Under the pieces are notes generated by a model. It did not search any database. It saw nothing but the letters and a program-made list of their open reading frames with translations, and was not told where the DNA came from. A stretch of 64,000 bases of DNA from the NCBI GenBank assembly GCA_025331445.1, contig JAIWNE010000014.1, positions 1 to 64,000 on the forward strand. Reading direction: 5' to 3'. This document shows positions 1-13,100 of the stretch, piece by piece; the stretch's first letter is position 1; every line of letters begins with the position of its first letter. The translations under genes were made by a program, and so were the position numbers. Source of the stretch: Blakeslea trispora (taxonomy: Eukaryota > Mucoromycota > Mucoromycetes > Mucorales > Choanephoraceae).

Positions 1-66
1 AACCAAGATATGGTGAAAAGCTTGAAGAAGATGAATGTAGACACCAAAGTCATTGGCTTAAGTTAG
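1..66 (+). CDS. Possible 3' end of an unidentified gene
   Basis: The first reading frame is open from base 1 and ends in TAG at 64-66, giving a 21-residue tail that finishes DTKVIGLS. Its charged, Lys-rich composition looks coding, and the AT-rich sequence that follows looks like a 3' UTR. No family can be recognised from so short a piece, and the frame may be chance. The rest of the gene would lie left of the window. Confidence 0.3.
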   Translation, partial: NQDMVKSLKKMNVDTKVIGLS

Positions 67-1258
67 GGTGATAATGTGTACCAACACAAATCGATAGAGT
101 GTTGCTTACTTTCTTTTCAATCAGAAAAATACTATTGTCTGTTTTGCCTGACAGAATAGAATAGCATATATTTAGGATATCGTCTGAGTAATGTCACTCT
201 ACTATCAAGAGTGACATGAGTGAATCAGAATTTTGTCAAAACAGTCAAGAAGATTGTCTCTTGGAAGGTAAACTGAGAATGACAAAACAAACGTAATGAC
301 TTCTCTGATGTCTGCTTTTTTTTTATGGTTATTGCTCATGATAGAATTTTCTTATTTGTGTCGAGTCTTTGGTCTCAGAAGGCGTAGTGCTTGCTACTCA
401 CGTTGAGAGTAGATACCTTTTGATTTTCCGCACGCCGCTTCACATTTCAAACAAGCGTCAGCGTACCTCTGATTGATAACCTTATATACTAAGACTCTTT
501 TCATCACAAATTGAATTTATAAAGTAATGTTTATAATAGCTTGTGTTCATAAGCATTGCTTGGTGAGTTCACTTGAAATTTAAAATTGAAAAACAGGACT
601 CGATCATACTTGAATGTTTTAGAATACTATCTATGACAATAGGGAATGTCTGTACTCCAAAAGCTCCTAAAATCATACGAAAAAAAAAGAGCAAACAATC
701 ACTGTCAGTTTGAATTTTTTTTTTAAAAAAGGCTCGGATAAGCCATCGTTTATTATTGTAAGTGATGCATTGCTTGATGTTCAATAAGATCTATTTTTAT
801 AAACAGTATATTTCGAGAATCGAATACTTGTAAAAGGTGAGGACATTCAAGCCAAAGACAGTCCAAGTAGAAACTCTAGTCCTGTAAAAGGTGTGCTTGT
901 CCTTAATCAAAGGCTCGCCCAACATATGAAAAGAAACCAAAGACAAATCAAAAAAATAAAATCCGTAGTCCGACGACAATCCGGCCCGAAAGAAACTAAA
1001 TGAGAAGAAAGTACGATTTGTGGAGTTACCAATATACAGGGAGGCAAATCTGCAAAAATGTAAAGGCTCCTTCTCTGTTCATTTTGTCTAAAAAGGTGAG
1101 AATCACATACACCATCATCAACACAACCATCCAGCCCATCCACCCCCTTCATCTATCCATCCCATAAACCAAACAGATGGATGTGCTGATGAAAAAAGCA
1201 AAGTCGATTATAAAGAGGAGAAAAAACTAAATGACTCGTTTTATTTAGAATCGCTACC
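67..1258. other. Intergenic, upstream of ubiquitin-L40
   Basis: About 1.2 kb of AT-rich sequence. Short minus-strand frames at 569-784, 797-979 and 907-1152 have non-coding composition. The last 60 bases hold a TATA-like box. I see no gene, repeat or RNA here. Confidence 0.6.
1209..1214 (+). promoter_or_regulatory. TATA-like box of the ubiquitin-L40 gene
   Basis: TATAAA lies 45 bases before the ATG at 1259, a plausible core-promoter position for a highly expressed gene. This is a motif match only. Confidence 0.4.
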
Positions 1259-1877
<619 letters not shown>

Positions 1878-2053
1878 GCTATTCGCCCCCTATTTTGGAG
1901 AAGCTATTTTTTGTTATTTTCCAAACCATCTTTCTCCCTCATTTTTTTTCTTTGGTTAAAGCAATAAAGAAATTAGGAAGAAAAGAAATAATAAAAAAAA
2001 AAGATTTTTTTTATCAAATGAACAAATTAGAAAGTTGGGGGGAATATCTTGTC

Positions 2054-5000
2054 TTAATGTACAGTGCCAAAACTTCGAATACTATCTCGAGGGGAATCTG
2101 CAGTCTTTTTGTTGCCTGGTATTCTTTGTGTCTTCATTCGATTGACAAATGCATTACCACCTGCTGTCTGTTCCCGGCAGAGAGGACAGCCTACATTATG
2201 AGTTGATTTTAACAAAACTGACTGATTAATCTTGCTTGATAGTTGACCAGGATTGTAATCTTGCTGAAGTTCTTGATAGCCTGTCTTTGATTTGTTTGTT
2301 AGACAAGTCTCATGGTAAGCATGGCGACAGAAGAAGATAACTGAATTAGGCATATCTTCAACATTGTATTCATCAAACACTGGTTCCTCACACAAGTTAC
2401 AGACCATTTCCTCTAAAAAAAAAGAGATACAAGAAAATTAGAATAAGCTTGGGATCATTTAAAAAAAAAACTCTTTGACTTTACGAGTACAATGAACAGC
2501 TCGTTTTTGAGCTTTATACATCTTGTCAGCCAAAAAGACACTATCGCTCACTAGAATCTTTTCACATCCTTGATGTAATGACATTTGTAGGTTATAATCT
2601 TGTAGAATTTTTAACAGAGCATCCTTTAAACCGGGAATCTGCAGGTTATCTGGAATACGCTTGATTAAGCGAAGAGGCTCAATATCTGTGCCCACATTCT
2701 CTAACAATCCACGGATAAAGTCTATATGAAAATATAGATTTAGAGAGAATTTGAAAAAAAAGTAAGATTTAGGCTTCTTACTAGGTTTATCCATAGAGTA
2801 TGTCAACAAATCCTCCCAAAGATCATCATCCTTTTGTTCTTTTGCAAAATCGATGGCCTATTGTTGTGAAGAAAGAATAAGATACACACACAGAAATATC
2901 CTTGATAAATCGACCATTCACTTACCCTTTGAACATCACCTAATCGTTCAATAATTAACATCAGTGCATTTTTGTTATTGCCCATGCGACCCAAGATAAA
3001 CACCATTTCAGGCACCAAATCTTTCTCCTCACAAATCTTGTAAGCCTAGATTTTTTTAAAAAAAAAAAATAACTCTCCCCCAAAAGAGAGAGAGAGATAG
3101 GAATAAGTCCACTTGGTATACATCTTCTTTCCATGTAAATACATTACTTTTTCTAGGTTGATATAATGACTTGCACGTAAAAATTCAATCAGTTTGGGAT
3201 AATCATATTCAGCATAAAGTTCAACTTGTAAATCATGAAATTCATATCCAAGCTGACGATCACGATCAAACAAGGCATCCAAATAGATATGCAGGAACAA
3301 GCGCTTTTTCTTTAATTGCTTGACCACTTTTCCGGGCTAAAATAAAATTAAGGAGGAATGAATAAAATGGGTGTATAGAATGCAGTGTGTGTTTTTTGCC
3401 TTACAAGGATTGCTTCTGTATTCTTCACCAATAGTTGAACAGCTGGCATTTGAGAAGGTCTGGTGGACTTGTTTTCTTCCTTTTGAAGTAAATACTGATC
3501 AAATTCCATCAACAGAACTGCCTTGTCTTTAATTGCATCAAACATATTGTATTCTTGAATAAGTTCAAACGCATTGGGTCTTCTTAGTCGAAGGTTGTAT
3601 TCAATCGCTTTATCGGGTTGATTGTTATAGGTATAACTAATAGAATAAAAGTGAGTTATGTGGCCTGTCTCTTTTTTTTTTGTAAGGGCTTTACAGATCA
3701 GCTAAACATTCAATCAAGATTTCATTGTTTCTATCTTTTCGCAAGACATCTTCTACAGCCACAATGACATTGGATAGATTATAGAGATTGCGAGGCCATT
3801 GGTGAATGGTATTGCGTAAGGCTGCATGGTCACTCTTCAAAAACCAGGCAAGCGCAATTTCATACACAGTCGTACTCAGTTGAGGATCCTTGATGGGTAT
3901 ATAAGGAGCAATCGCCTTGAGCTCACCTAGCTCTGTAAACTTGAACACCCAATCTTCCCATTGACTTTTGTCATTCTTGAGTATGCTTGGACATTCAGCG
4001 GCTGCTTCATCAAATCGCTTTTCTTTTATGAGCCAGTTGAGATAGGTTTGACCAATCTCGTCTTCTTTGAACTTTTTACTGCTACTGAAGGCACGGACAG
4101 CATCGAGAGCTTCTCCAAAACGCTCATGTTCTAAGAGCCATTCAATATGATCGTCTTCATCACGTGATCGTGCTGCAATCAGATCTTTAGGTCCCATCAC
4201 ATAAAACATATCTTCTTCCATCAAGAACTGAAGTACATAATCATTGGCTTGGTAATGCTCAAATCCATGGGATGGCAATATATCCTGTGAGATATCTTCA
4301 TTATCAGCATTGAAAATATGTAATTCGGGCTTGGAGGCGATCTGTTTACGTTGAAATCGACTCGTCTTTTCTTCATCGCTTTCATCACTTTCGTCTTCTT
4401 CCAGTAGATAGAACAGGATCATGAGATGATCTTTAAAAGGTGCAATACCACTGATGATATGATCTGTTTGAAACATGGACGTAATCTCTACATAGTGATT
4501 GGCCTGTCCATTGACTGAATTAGGCATAGGCTTAATGACGGCTACTTTGACTGTATCGGCCCAACCTATCAATAGGGTGGTATCATTCTTCCAACACATA
4601 CGGCATTTGTACAAGTCGGCTCGGGGACTACCCTCAGGGCGATCGATATAGGTGATGCGCATGTTGGTTGTGGTATCGAAAATCTTGACACCTGTATCAT
4701 TGGCCCAAGCAATAAAATGATTGCGCCACTCAATAGCGTAAATGGGACCCTCATTGGCATGTAGGACAGTATCCTTATTACCAAACCAACCCTTTTCGCT
4801 CATGATCAATTGTTCTGCCATGCCGCCTATCACAAACTGACGTGTTGTTTTACGAGCATATCCTGGATCCAATGCAATTGATTTCAGTGGTCGCTTATAA
4901 TCAAATGATAGAATCTCGGGTGTATATAATGCATAGATAAATACTTTGCCTATAAAATAGACAAAATGAGTTAGAGAGAGAGAGTAGATCAAATTGTTAT

Positions 5001-5485
5001 GAGATAACAAACCATCATCAGATGCACTAGCAACATATTCATCATATTTATCAATTGAGATAGAGTTGACTGTAGCAGCATGTTTTCTAAAACTCTTGAT
5101 CACATTCCCTTCAAAATCGAGAATATGAACAGCACCCCAATGAGTACCTAATACCTAAAATATCAAGCGAAAAAGAAGAAGAAAAAAGGGGGGTCAATAA
5201 ACATAGCTATATACATAAGAAATTCATGTATACCAAAAAACGTTCTGAAACGCGTATAGTAGAAGCAGTGTCCTTTTCCAAGATTTCCTTGACATTGGCC
5301 CCTACTCGACGATAACGAAGTTTAGGCTCATCCAAATTGTCATCGTAGTCATCCTCGTCTTCTTCGTCTTCGTCATATTCGTCGTCATATTCTTCGCTAC
5401 CCGAGACATAAGACAGTTGTTCAGTCTCGACTGCTATTTCGTTTGTATTCTCGAGTGCTTCTTCTTCGCTTGACTGTACAAGCAT
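2054..5485 (-). CDS. VPS41: Vps41, HOPS complex subunit
   Basis: Vps41 is the Rab7-effector subunit of the HOPS tethering complex, needed for vacuole fusion and AP-3 vesicle delivery. About 950 residues are encoded in roughly ten exons on the minus strand. The start is ATG at 5485 (MLVQSSEEEALENTN). A very acidic Asp/Glu stretch follows at residues ~30-50, then a WD40-type beta-propeller (for example HAATVNSISIDKYDEYVAS) and an alpha-solenoid/CHCR region. The C-terminus is a RING-like zinc finger (CNLCEEP, then CRHAYHETC, then CPLC) ending GTVH before TAA at 2054-2056. The order acidic N-terminus, propeller, solenoid, RING is that of Vps41. It is divergent with PBDC1 across ~530 bases. Confidence 0.93.
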
Positions 5486-6017
5486 AATCAAGGTTTCTGT
5501 TTTGTTCTACAGAAAAGGAGAGGGAAAATAAAAAGAAAAAAAGTTAGAACCTTGAACAGGAGTTGAAACTGGTTGCATACAGTTTTGATTCAAACTCAGT
5601 ATGGAAACAGCTTTGACCTGAGAATTCCCTCCCCCTTATCTCTTGTGGGCTGTCATTAACAGCCAGCGATTAATTTTTTCTTGAAGGACAATAAAACTGT
5701 TCATAACACAAACAACAATAACAAAGACAAAAAACAATGTAAATCTAAAAAGTGAGAGAGAAACTTTTTTATTATTAAAAAGAGCATCTTTTATTGTTGT
5801 TATTTTGAAATAATTCGAAAACTATAAGAAACAATAGAAAACGAATCCATACATTCATCTCCTTCTATGACTGGGCCAAAAGGTTGATAACACCTTAAAA
5901 TCCAGAATATCTGCCCTCATCGTTGGCCTTCGGGACTGCTTTTACGTGTCACTAAAGATTTTTTTAGTTTCGGTTTGATTTCTTCTTTTTTTTTTTGCTT
6001 AACCTGTCAAAAATATA
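5486..6017. other. Divergent promoter region between VPS41 and PBDC1-like gene
   Basis: 532 bases of AT-rich sequence separate the two start codons, so the region must hold both promoters. Homopolymer T and A tracts are the only visible features. Confidence 0.5.
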
Positions 6018-6789
6018 ATGCGTCTTCCTTCTGCCGACGAACTTGAACAACTCGAAGATATCGGTAAGTCTAAAGCAAGACCTATGAAGCAGTTTGCTTA
6101 TATTATTTTTCTTTTCTTTGAAACAATAGAAAAGCAATGGGCTGTCAAGGTAATACACGAATACAGAACTACATATTATAATGCAAGCAAAATAGCCTAC
6201 CTATATATTACACTAGGCCATGCATCATGCTGAAACCTATTTCAAATTGATTTCTACTATCGATGCTAGTCAACTTCGTTTAACAAAGTAAAGAAGGAAA
6301 AAACGTTGTTTTTTTCTCGAAAGGGTTATTGACATTAGCTTCTTTAGGATCGATGAAGAAATTCTTCAAGACTTTGAAGAGACTTTCCCAGAGATCAATG
6401 TCGAGCATTTGGACGAAGCACACTTCAAGACACCTGCTGCCAAAGAAAAGTGGAGAAACTTTATCAACAAATACGAAAAGAGAGTCAATGAATACAACTT
6501 TGGTTCTTTGATCCGTATTGACTGTAGAGAAGATTACACAGAGCAAAACACTATGTTCGGTAAAATCATACACATTTTTGTTTTTGCAGACTTCTTTTCT
6601 AACATTTTTTTTTCTTGGCTTACTTAGGTGTTCGTATGCAGGTAAGAAATCACTTAATGCAATTGAAATTTTTTAAAAAAAATAGGAGACACACAAAGCT
6701 AACATTTTGGGGGAAAATTATTTTAGTTTTATGCCATTGAAATCGCTAGAAACAAGAAGGGATTGAATGCCTCTCTGCGCAACAAATAA
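6018..6789 (+). CDS. PBDC1: PBDC1 / YPL225W-like protein
   Basis: About 141 residues in five exons. Exon 1 (6018-6063) gives MRLPSADELEQLEDI. Exon 2 starts at 6130 (EKQWAVK), exon 3 near 6217 (AMHHAETYFKLISTID), exon 4 after ~6350, and the last exon is 6727-6789 (FYAIEIARNKKG). Diagnostic family motifs are AAKEKWRNF, FGSLIRIDC, YTEQNTMFG and FYAIEIARN, all matching human PBDC1 and yeast YPL225W. The family is a small cytosolic protein; as I recall, the yeast member has been linked to chaperoning of translation factor eEF1A. Human PBDC1 has a long charged C-terminal tail that is missing here. All splice phases agree with the alignment to the family. Confidence 0.9.
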
Positions 6790-7101
6790 TAAATTTCATT
6801 CAATAGAAAGGAAAGGGTGATTTGATTAAATAAAGGAGGCGGGGCAAAAAGAAGAGAGACGCAAGAAGCCTCTTTATTTTTCCTGCAAATGCATTAGAAA
6901 AAAAGCGTATCATTTAAGGGGTGTAAAAGGAGTGATATGTGGTGGCAAATCAATTAAAAAGCTTGTTGACAACATGCATGAATCAGTTTAGGGGACAAAA
7001 GATAGACAAAACAGAAACTTCCTTACATATCTCTATCTATATAAAATAAAAGAAAATCTCTTCTTTTCTTCTCTTATAATTACCTTTATCTTCTTTTTAA
7101 C
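6790..7101. other. Intergenic with TATA-like box
   Basis: 312 bases between the PBDC1-like and L2HGDH genes. TATATAAAA at 7038-7046 lies about 56 bases before the L2HGDH ATG. Nothing else is evident. Confidence 0.5.
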
Positions 7102-8919
7102 ATGCTTGGTCGTTCTGCTTTAAAACTTTTAAATCGTCGTAATGTCATTGCTTTAGGTGCTATGGCTACTACAGGTGGTGCCTTAATGTTAGCCTCGGAT
7201 AGAAAGCAAGTCCATGCTGATTCTAACCAGCTCAAGTTCTGGCAAAGTTTACCTGGTGAAAACACACCTGAGAACCCAGGCTTTGCAAAATTACGTGGTA
7301 TGGCCGCTGAACAAAGATTCAGAACCTCTTTATCAAAAGACAATGGAAAGACAGATTTTGATGTTGTTATTGGCAAGTATGAAGGAAAAAGACGGTTAAG
7401 ATAGGATGTTAACTCTTTTTATGCAGTGGGTGGTGGTATCATTGGTCTTGCTACAGCCAGAGAATTATTGAAGCGCTTTCCAAATATGACAGTAGCTGTC
7501 TTGGAAAAAGAACGTGAAGTGGCTGCTCATCAAACTGGACATAACAGTGGTGTCATTCATGCTGGTATCTATTACAAACCTGGTTCACGTATGGCCAAGA
7601 CATGTGTCCGTGGTGCAGATCTGATGTACGAATATTGTAAACAAAACCAGTTACCTGTCGAACGTTGTGGTAAATTGATTGTAGCTGTAAATGAAAAGGA
7701 ACATAAGCAGGTGGAAAGACTGTTGGAAATTGCTACCTTGAATGGTGTCAAGGATCTTCAAGTCTTGAACAGTGAAGAGGTAAAGTTTGAGGATCTTGTC
7801 CCCCCCCCTTTTTTTTTTCTCTCTCTTCTTCTTGGCTCATTTTTTTGTTTAGATTAAAAAATTAGAACCTAATGTGGTTGCTTATTCTGCCTTGTATTCA
7901 CCTAACACTGGTATTACTGACTTTGGACTTGTTGCTCAATGTATTGCAAATGAAATCATGCAAACAGGGTAAGCTATCAACAAAGAATTTTTTTATAAAA
8001 GTAATTGTCTGATATCATTCTCAATAGACGTGCTGAAATTAAGCTTGCATTTGAGGCTAAGAACTTTGAAGCTACAAAAGATGGTCGTATTGAGGTAAAG
8101 AAATACTAAAAAAAAAAAAAAAGTTGCCATATCTAAAGATGAATATACAATTAGATCTGGGGTGGTGAACCTAACCAGCGTGGTCCTACATTGAAGGTGA
8201 CAGCAAAGAATGTAATCACTTGTGCAGGATTTTATTCTGATCGTGTAGCTGGACTTGCAGGTGGTGACCCTAGTCGAGCCAAGGTTGTCACATTCAGAGG
8301 TACTTATTATCAACTGAAACCTGAATATCGTGGTATCTGTCGTATGAACGTCTATCCTGTTCCTAGTGGTGGTGGCATCCCTGTCGGTGTTCACTTTACA
8401 CCTACAGTCAATACACGTAGAGGTATTCAGATGATTGTTGGTCCTGGTGCATGCTTGACATTTGCTCGTGAAGGTTATACATTTACTGATTTCAAATGGC
8501 AAGATATCTGGACTTCTCTCACCAACATGAACCTCTGGATGTTTGCCCTCAAGAACCCTTCTCTTTCCATTGGTGAGCTCTACAAGGACATGAACAAGCG
8601 TGCCTTCTTGCGTGCTGCTCAAGCCTATGTCCCTGGCTTAACAGAAGATATGGTTGAGGAAAGCTTTGCAGGTGTCATGTCACAAGTGTTTGAGAAGGGT
8701 GGTATTGCTGCCAACGATTATATCTTGGAACGCAAGGTGATGGACGGAAAGATTCTGTGCGTCCGTAATGCTCCTACTCCTGCATGTACTGCCTCTCTTG
8801 CTATTGCAGAAATGCTGATTGATACAGCCACTGAAGATTTTGAGTGGGAACAAAAGGCTGTTTCTGATGAAAAGCCATCTCAAGTAGCTAAATCTCAACA
8901 ACTCGCCATGGCTGCTTAG
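7102..8919 (+). CDS. L2HGDH: L-2-hydroxyglutarate dehydrogenase, mitochondrial
   Basis: This FAD enzyme oxidises L-2-hydroxyglutarate to 2-oxoglutarate, a metabolite-repair reaction in mitochondria. Five exons (7102-7372, 7427-7779, 7853-7968, 8028-8094, 8155-8919) give 523 residues with consistent phases. The N-terminus (MLGRSALKLLNRRN, then a hydrophobic run) looks like a mitochondrial presequence. The FAD dinucleotide-binding motif reads DVVIVGGGIIGLATARELL at ~residues 87-105, followed by an E (VLEKE) that binds the ribose. HQTGHNSGVIHAGIYY is the family's substrate/FAD-site signature. Near the C-terminus, AGVMSQVF and a DYILER stretch match the DAO-type fold. The first intron has a GC donor (GCAAGT at 7373), the only choice that keeps the FAD motif in frame. 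D-amino-acid oxidase relatives are less likely given the HNSGVIHAG signature. Confidence 0.93.
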
Positions 8920-9362
8920 AAACAATATGTACACTTTACAAAAATATCACCATTTATCTTTTTCGCATTATACAGACTTCATCTTCCACACACCGACTCA
9001 TTTCATCTTTCTTTTTTTATAAGTATTAACTATCAATCAAACATCTCTCTCTCTTTCATTGTCAAATGATATGAAGCCAATGTTAATATTCAACGATAAA
9101 AGTATAGCTTAATATCTCTTGGAAAGTGAATTCGTACTATGCTTGAGCATTTTAAGAAACAGAAAATTGCTGAGTTTGCTTTTTTTTTTTCTTATGCTTA
9201 TATAGTTGAGACAATTAACGATATGCCTCTTTGTAACTTGGAGACTGAGTGACACTTTTGGAATATGTATATGCTACAACAGCACAGATCCTTTGACTTT
9301 CTTGTTTTTGGGTAATAAAATTAAATCATGATTGTCTTTTTTTAATAAAGTATACAATAAAA
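8920..9362. other. Intergenic, convergent 3' ends
   Basis: About 440 bases between the converging L2HGDH and Rho GTPase genes. It is AT-rich with T runs and AATAAA-like motifs; no gene is seen. Confidence 0.5.
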
Positions 9363-10196
9363 CTACAACAAGGTACAAATTTTTGTTTTCAGACCGCCTT
9401 TGCGGTTACTTAAAATGAGCCCAGTGGCTGTATGGATTACTTTCGCAACATTTGTGTTTGTCCTTGCACTACATTCAATATATTGCATCTTTAGCGTTCT
9501 AGCCAACTCCTCTGCCTAATTGTCTCGGTCATTGTTATACATGTGTCTTCACAGAAAAGAATGATCCGCTTTACCTGTTCGATACTAATCAATTGCTGTC
9601 CATTAGCGCTCAATTCTGCTATGCGTGCTGTATCTGTACGTAAGTCACTCTTTGTGCCCACTAATAAACGAGGTACATTAAACAAGAAGTGATCCATTTC
9701 TGGTATCCACTACAACCACTATACGATTAGAAAAAAGAAGAGAGCATGACATATCTGTGCATACGTACTGTATCTTTCACATTCATAAAGGATTGCACTT
9801 GATCAATGGCAAAGCAGACTAAAATAACATCTGTCTCGGGATAACACAAAGGTCGAAGTCGATCATAATCTTCTTGACCTGCTGTATCCCATAATGATAG
9901 TTCGATTGACTTTCCTGATTCATGGTTGATAATAGAAATGTAGTTCTCAAAGACTGTTGGGACGTAATCCTTTCATATGTAAATGGTCTTTTTAAAAAAA
10001 TAAACATCACTGTTCGTTCTATCGAAACCTACCTCTGGAAATTCGTTATGCTGAAATACATGAAGAAGACTCGTTTTACCACAGAAACCATCACCTACTA
10101 CAACTAATTTTCTTCGACTGAGCTAAATTAAAAAAAAAAAAAAGAGGTCTATAAGAATGCTTTCATGGCTATCATATACAAGCTTACTCTTTGCAT
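9363..10196 (-). CDS. Rho-family small GTPase with CTLL prenylation box
   Basis: A membrane-anchored molecular switch, probably for cell polarity and actin. Six exons encode about 193 residues. Exon 1 is only 9 nt (10188-10196, MQR), and exon 2 (10033-10122) carries the P-loop GDGFCGKTS. The switch I effector loop is YVPTVFENY, switch II is [18 protein letters not shown], and the G4 motif is TKSD in place of the usual NKxD/TKxD pair. The last exon (9363-9515) gives YIECSA (G5) and ends KTKICTLL before TAG at 9363. CTLL is a CaaX box whose final Leu favours geranylgeranylation. The Rho-specific insert is present between G4 and G5 ([16 protein letters not shown]). The subtype (Rho1, Rho3 or other) is not settled; the divergent N-terminus and G4 loop argue against canonical Rho1 or Cdc42. 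Confidence 0.9.
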
Positions 10197-13100
10197 TGAT
10201 AAGAGAGTATACCGAGATGATATAGAAAGAGAAAAAGAGTGGAAAAAAAGAAAGAAAATTAAAGAAAGAAAAATAAAGAAAAAGACAAACAAATCAAATG
10301 ACCCGAACTTGTATCCTCTCCAGAACTGAAAGAATAAGATTTCCCAACCAAAGCATCAAGAAAAAAAAACGGTCCCTAAATCTAATTATGATTTTCAATA
10401 GCGCTCATTTAATTAATTAAGGGGCAAACAATGAGCAAGTAAAATCAGCCTATGGATCTTTTCTTGTTCTGAGTGTCAAACCCTTTTAGAAACATACACA
10501 ATAAATCTATGAAACAAATGGTTTATTCATAGTGAGCAAAAACATTAAACAAGCTCTTCTATTTAAGCAAACACCTAAATCTTGACAAAGAATAGTGACA
10601 GAATCTTCAGAAGTCATTAACTAAGACTCTGCTGTAAGCACCCGAAATGATTAGAGTCATTGTCTCTTCTTTCAACAGCTTTTCTCTCTTGAGTTTGACC
10701 ACTGACCAAATTTTGGTGAACAGGTAGTAAGGTACACACAGTAATATTTGCAACTCTCAATGTGTCATTGAATGTCTTTATATTTATGGATTAGAGCATC
10801 TTCCATCCAATGCAATGATCTCTAAATTTGCTGGCAGTTGCATGGATATGATGAACTGTCACTCTGAATTTAAGCTGATGATTAGCAACAGTCTCTTTAC
10901 GTCCTGATGAAGAATCACCAATAGTCTTTCTTTCTTTATTTTTTCTTGCTTGCAGTTTGAATCTCTAGCCCTAACGCCCAGTGATTGCTGATGGCTTTGA
11001 TTTTTGCTCGGGTCTTTGAGATACCACTGATATTCGTAAGCATTTGAATTTGACGTTGTTTATGCTATTTCTCTAAACTCTAACAAACTACCGCTCATGT
11101 TGGCTAAAGTTCAGTACCCCCATCGCCGCAGACTTCATAGACCGACTCATTGTCTGTCAAAAAAAAAAAGAATGCAAGACGAAGCCTATTGTCAAGAAAA
11201 TCAATCACTTCTTAGAAGCCTTCATTGATCCCAAAAAGGTATTTCGGTGATTCCACGTTACAAATTCTGTATTCAATGGCAAAGGAGCAGACTGAAATCC
11301 ATGTTTCAATTCAAGAGTTAACTTGCGATGTCTTGTTTGAGGTGTGCAATCAAATATGCCTGCGATTTGAGAAGATGTTGAAGCTCTTGACAGAATGTCC
11401 AATACTTTCACAAAGAAGCATGTAAGTGCTTATGCTGACGATTATAGTCTATCATAATCTCTTCAATGTCAATAGCCAGAATCTATAGTAGCTCAAAGTG
11501 CGTATCTAAGGTGTGGCAAGTACAAACTTGGGTAGCCTTTCGATGTCAGATTTGAGATTGGAAGCTTAAAGAATAATTATTATGTATCCACTAGTGGCGG
11601 TTTACAAACTTGAGTTCCGTCTTATTAAAAAAAAATTGACGCAACCGAGTGAAGAATGTCACTGCCATTCCATTGTTCCTTTTCTATCTTAGTCAAACTG
11701 GATTTGATTTGTTGTAAAAAAAAATCACCTTTTAATATAAAAGGAAATTTCTAGATCGAACAATTGCCTTGTGTCCTTTGCCCATAATTGTGCTGAAACA
11801 GGATAAAGGCTCCTTGATCATTTACGGTCCGGACTTTGTATAAGGTTCCAGTATGTATTGCTTTTGTTTGACTGATTTCTCTTTAGATCAGCTCTGCTGT
11901 ATTTGTAACATGACATGCATTGCTGGCGGTGCCCTGAGCTGAGCTGAATTGAGTTTCTCTTTCTCGAGTTTCTTGTCAATGACTCATTATCCAGTGAATG
12001 TCAATTGATTAATGGTTCAAATTCCGGCTTGTCTTTTTAACATACGTTTGGAAGAGAAAGCAATAGACAGTGACAAGGAACAGACAATCTATAAAAACAT
12101 GTTTGTTGTGGCTATTACTGCCAAATTCGATCAAAGAATACTCTTTTACACACATGACTAATGTCAGATAACCAAAGCACTAGTACCATTGACTTGCGAG
12201 CAAATATACATTTATTTTTCTGTGTATTCTTCATTCATGCTTTATCCTTATTTTTAGAAACACCATGCTCTCAATGCTCGGAGATTGGTTTCATGCACCT
12301 AACAATTCATTAAAGTGGTCTGTCCATATTGCATCTTGACGAAAAAGCAAGAAGAAATTTGCTTTCATCATAGATGGAAAAGATAGTAAATACTAAATAT
12401 GGACAAAACAAAGGGGTTCTGCTACACCAAAAGAAACTACCATGTCTGGCTTTAATTGATGACTAATTTTGGTAAAACTATCTTTCGAAACTTTATTGTT
12501 AAGGAAACAAAAAGCCCCTTAGAAGCTTTTATCCATATCCGCCATCTTTCATTGCATCATGTTCTGGAAGTACCAAAGAGAAAGCGATCTAGTGGTTAAT
12601 ATATAGACATGGAATACAATTCTCAATTGAGAAAAGTATAGTGCTGAATTGACCATAATTGCTCCATTTGTTCTTTAAAGAAATTGTTTTGTGCTCCGAG
12701 AGAAAAACAAAAAACATTCAGATACTACTGTCATTTCTTCAATCTATACAAACTTGTCTGGTCACTAGGTAGTAAACATATCAATCATTATGGTTCAACT
12801 TGTGTGATGAGAGAGATAAATAATTAGTCACCTGTGCCATCCAATTTAATTATGGTTATCTGTAGAGCTTGCAATAAAGTTGGCGCTAACACTTGAACAA
12901 GTGCAAGTGTTTTGTTTAACGCTAAGGAATTTGTCCAGAACACTCTTGTTCATGTGCATTTACATATTCAATATCATTCTAGGTAATGCCTTTACCTGCT
13001 GTTTTAATACTTGAAAGTATAGAATCTTGTAATAGACGTAGATTCATACCGCAATGTATAGTTCAACGAATATATGCTTTGAGAAGACAAATTGCATTAA

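Noticed and set aside
8000..8622. A 209-codon minus-strand frame over L2HGDH
   Set aside because: The plus-strand exons explain the region completely with correct splice phases.
12010..12030. GGTTCAAATTCC, resembling a tRNA B box
   Set aside because: One base too long for the T-arm, and no acceptor or anticodon stem can be built around it.
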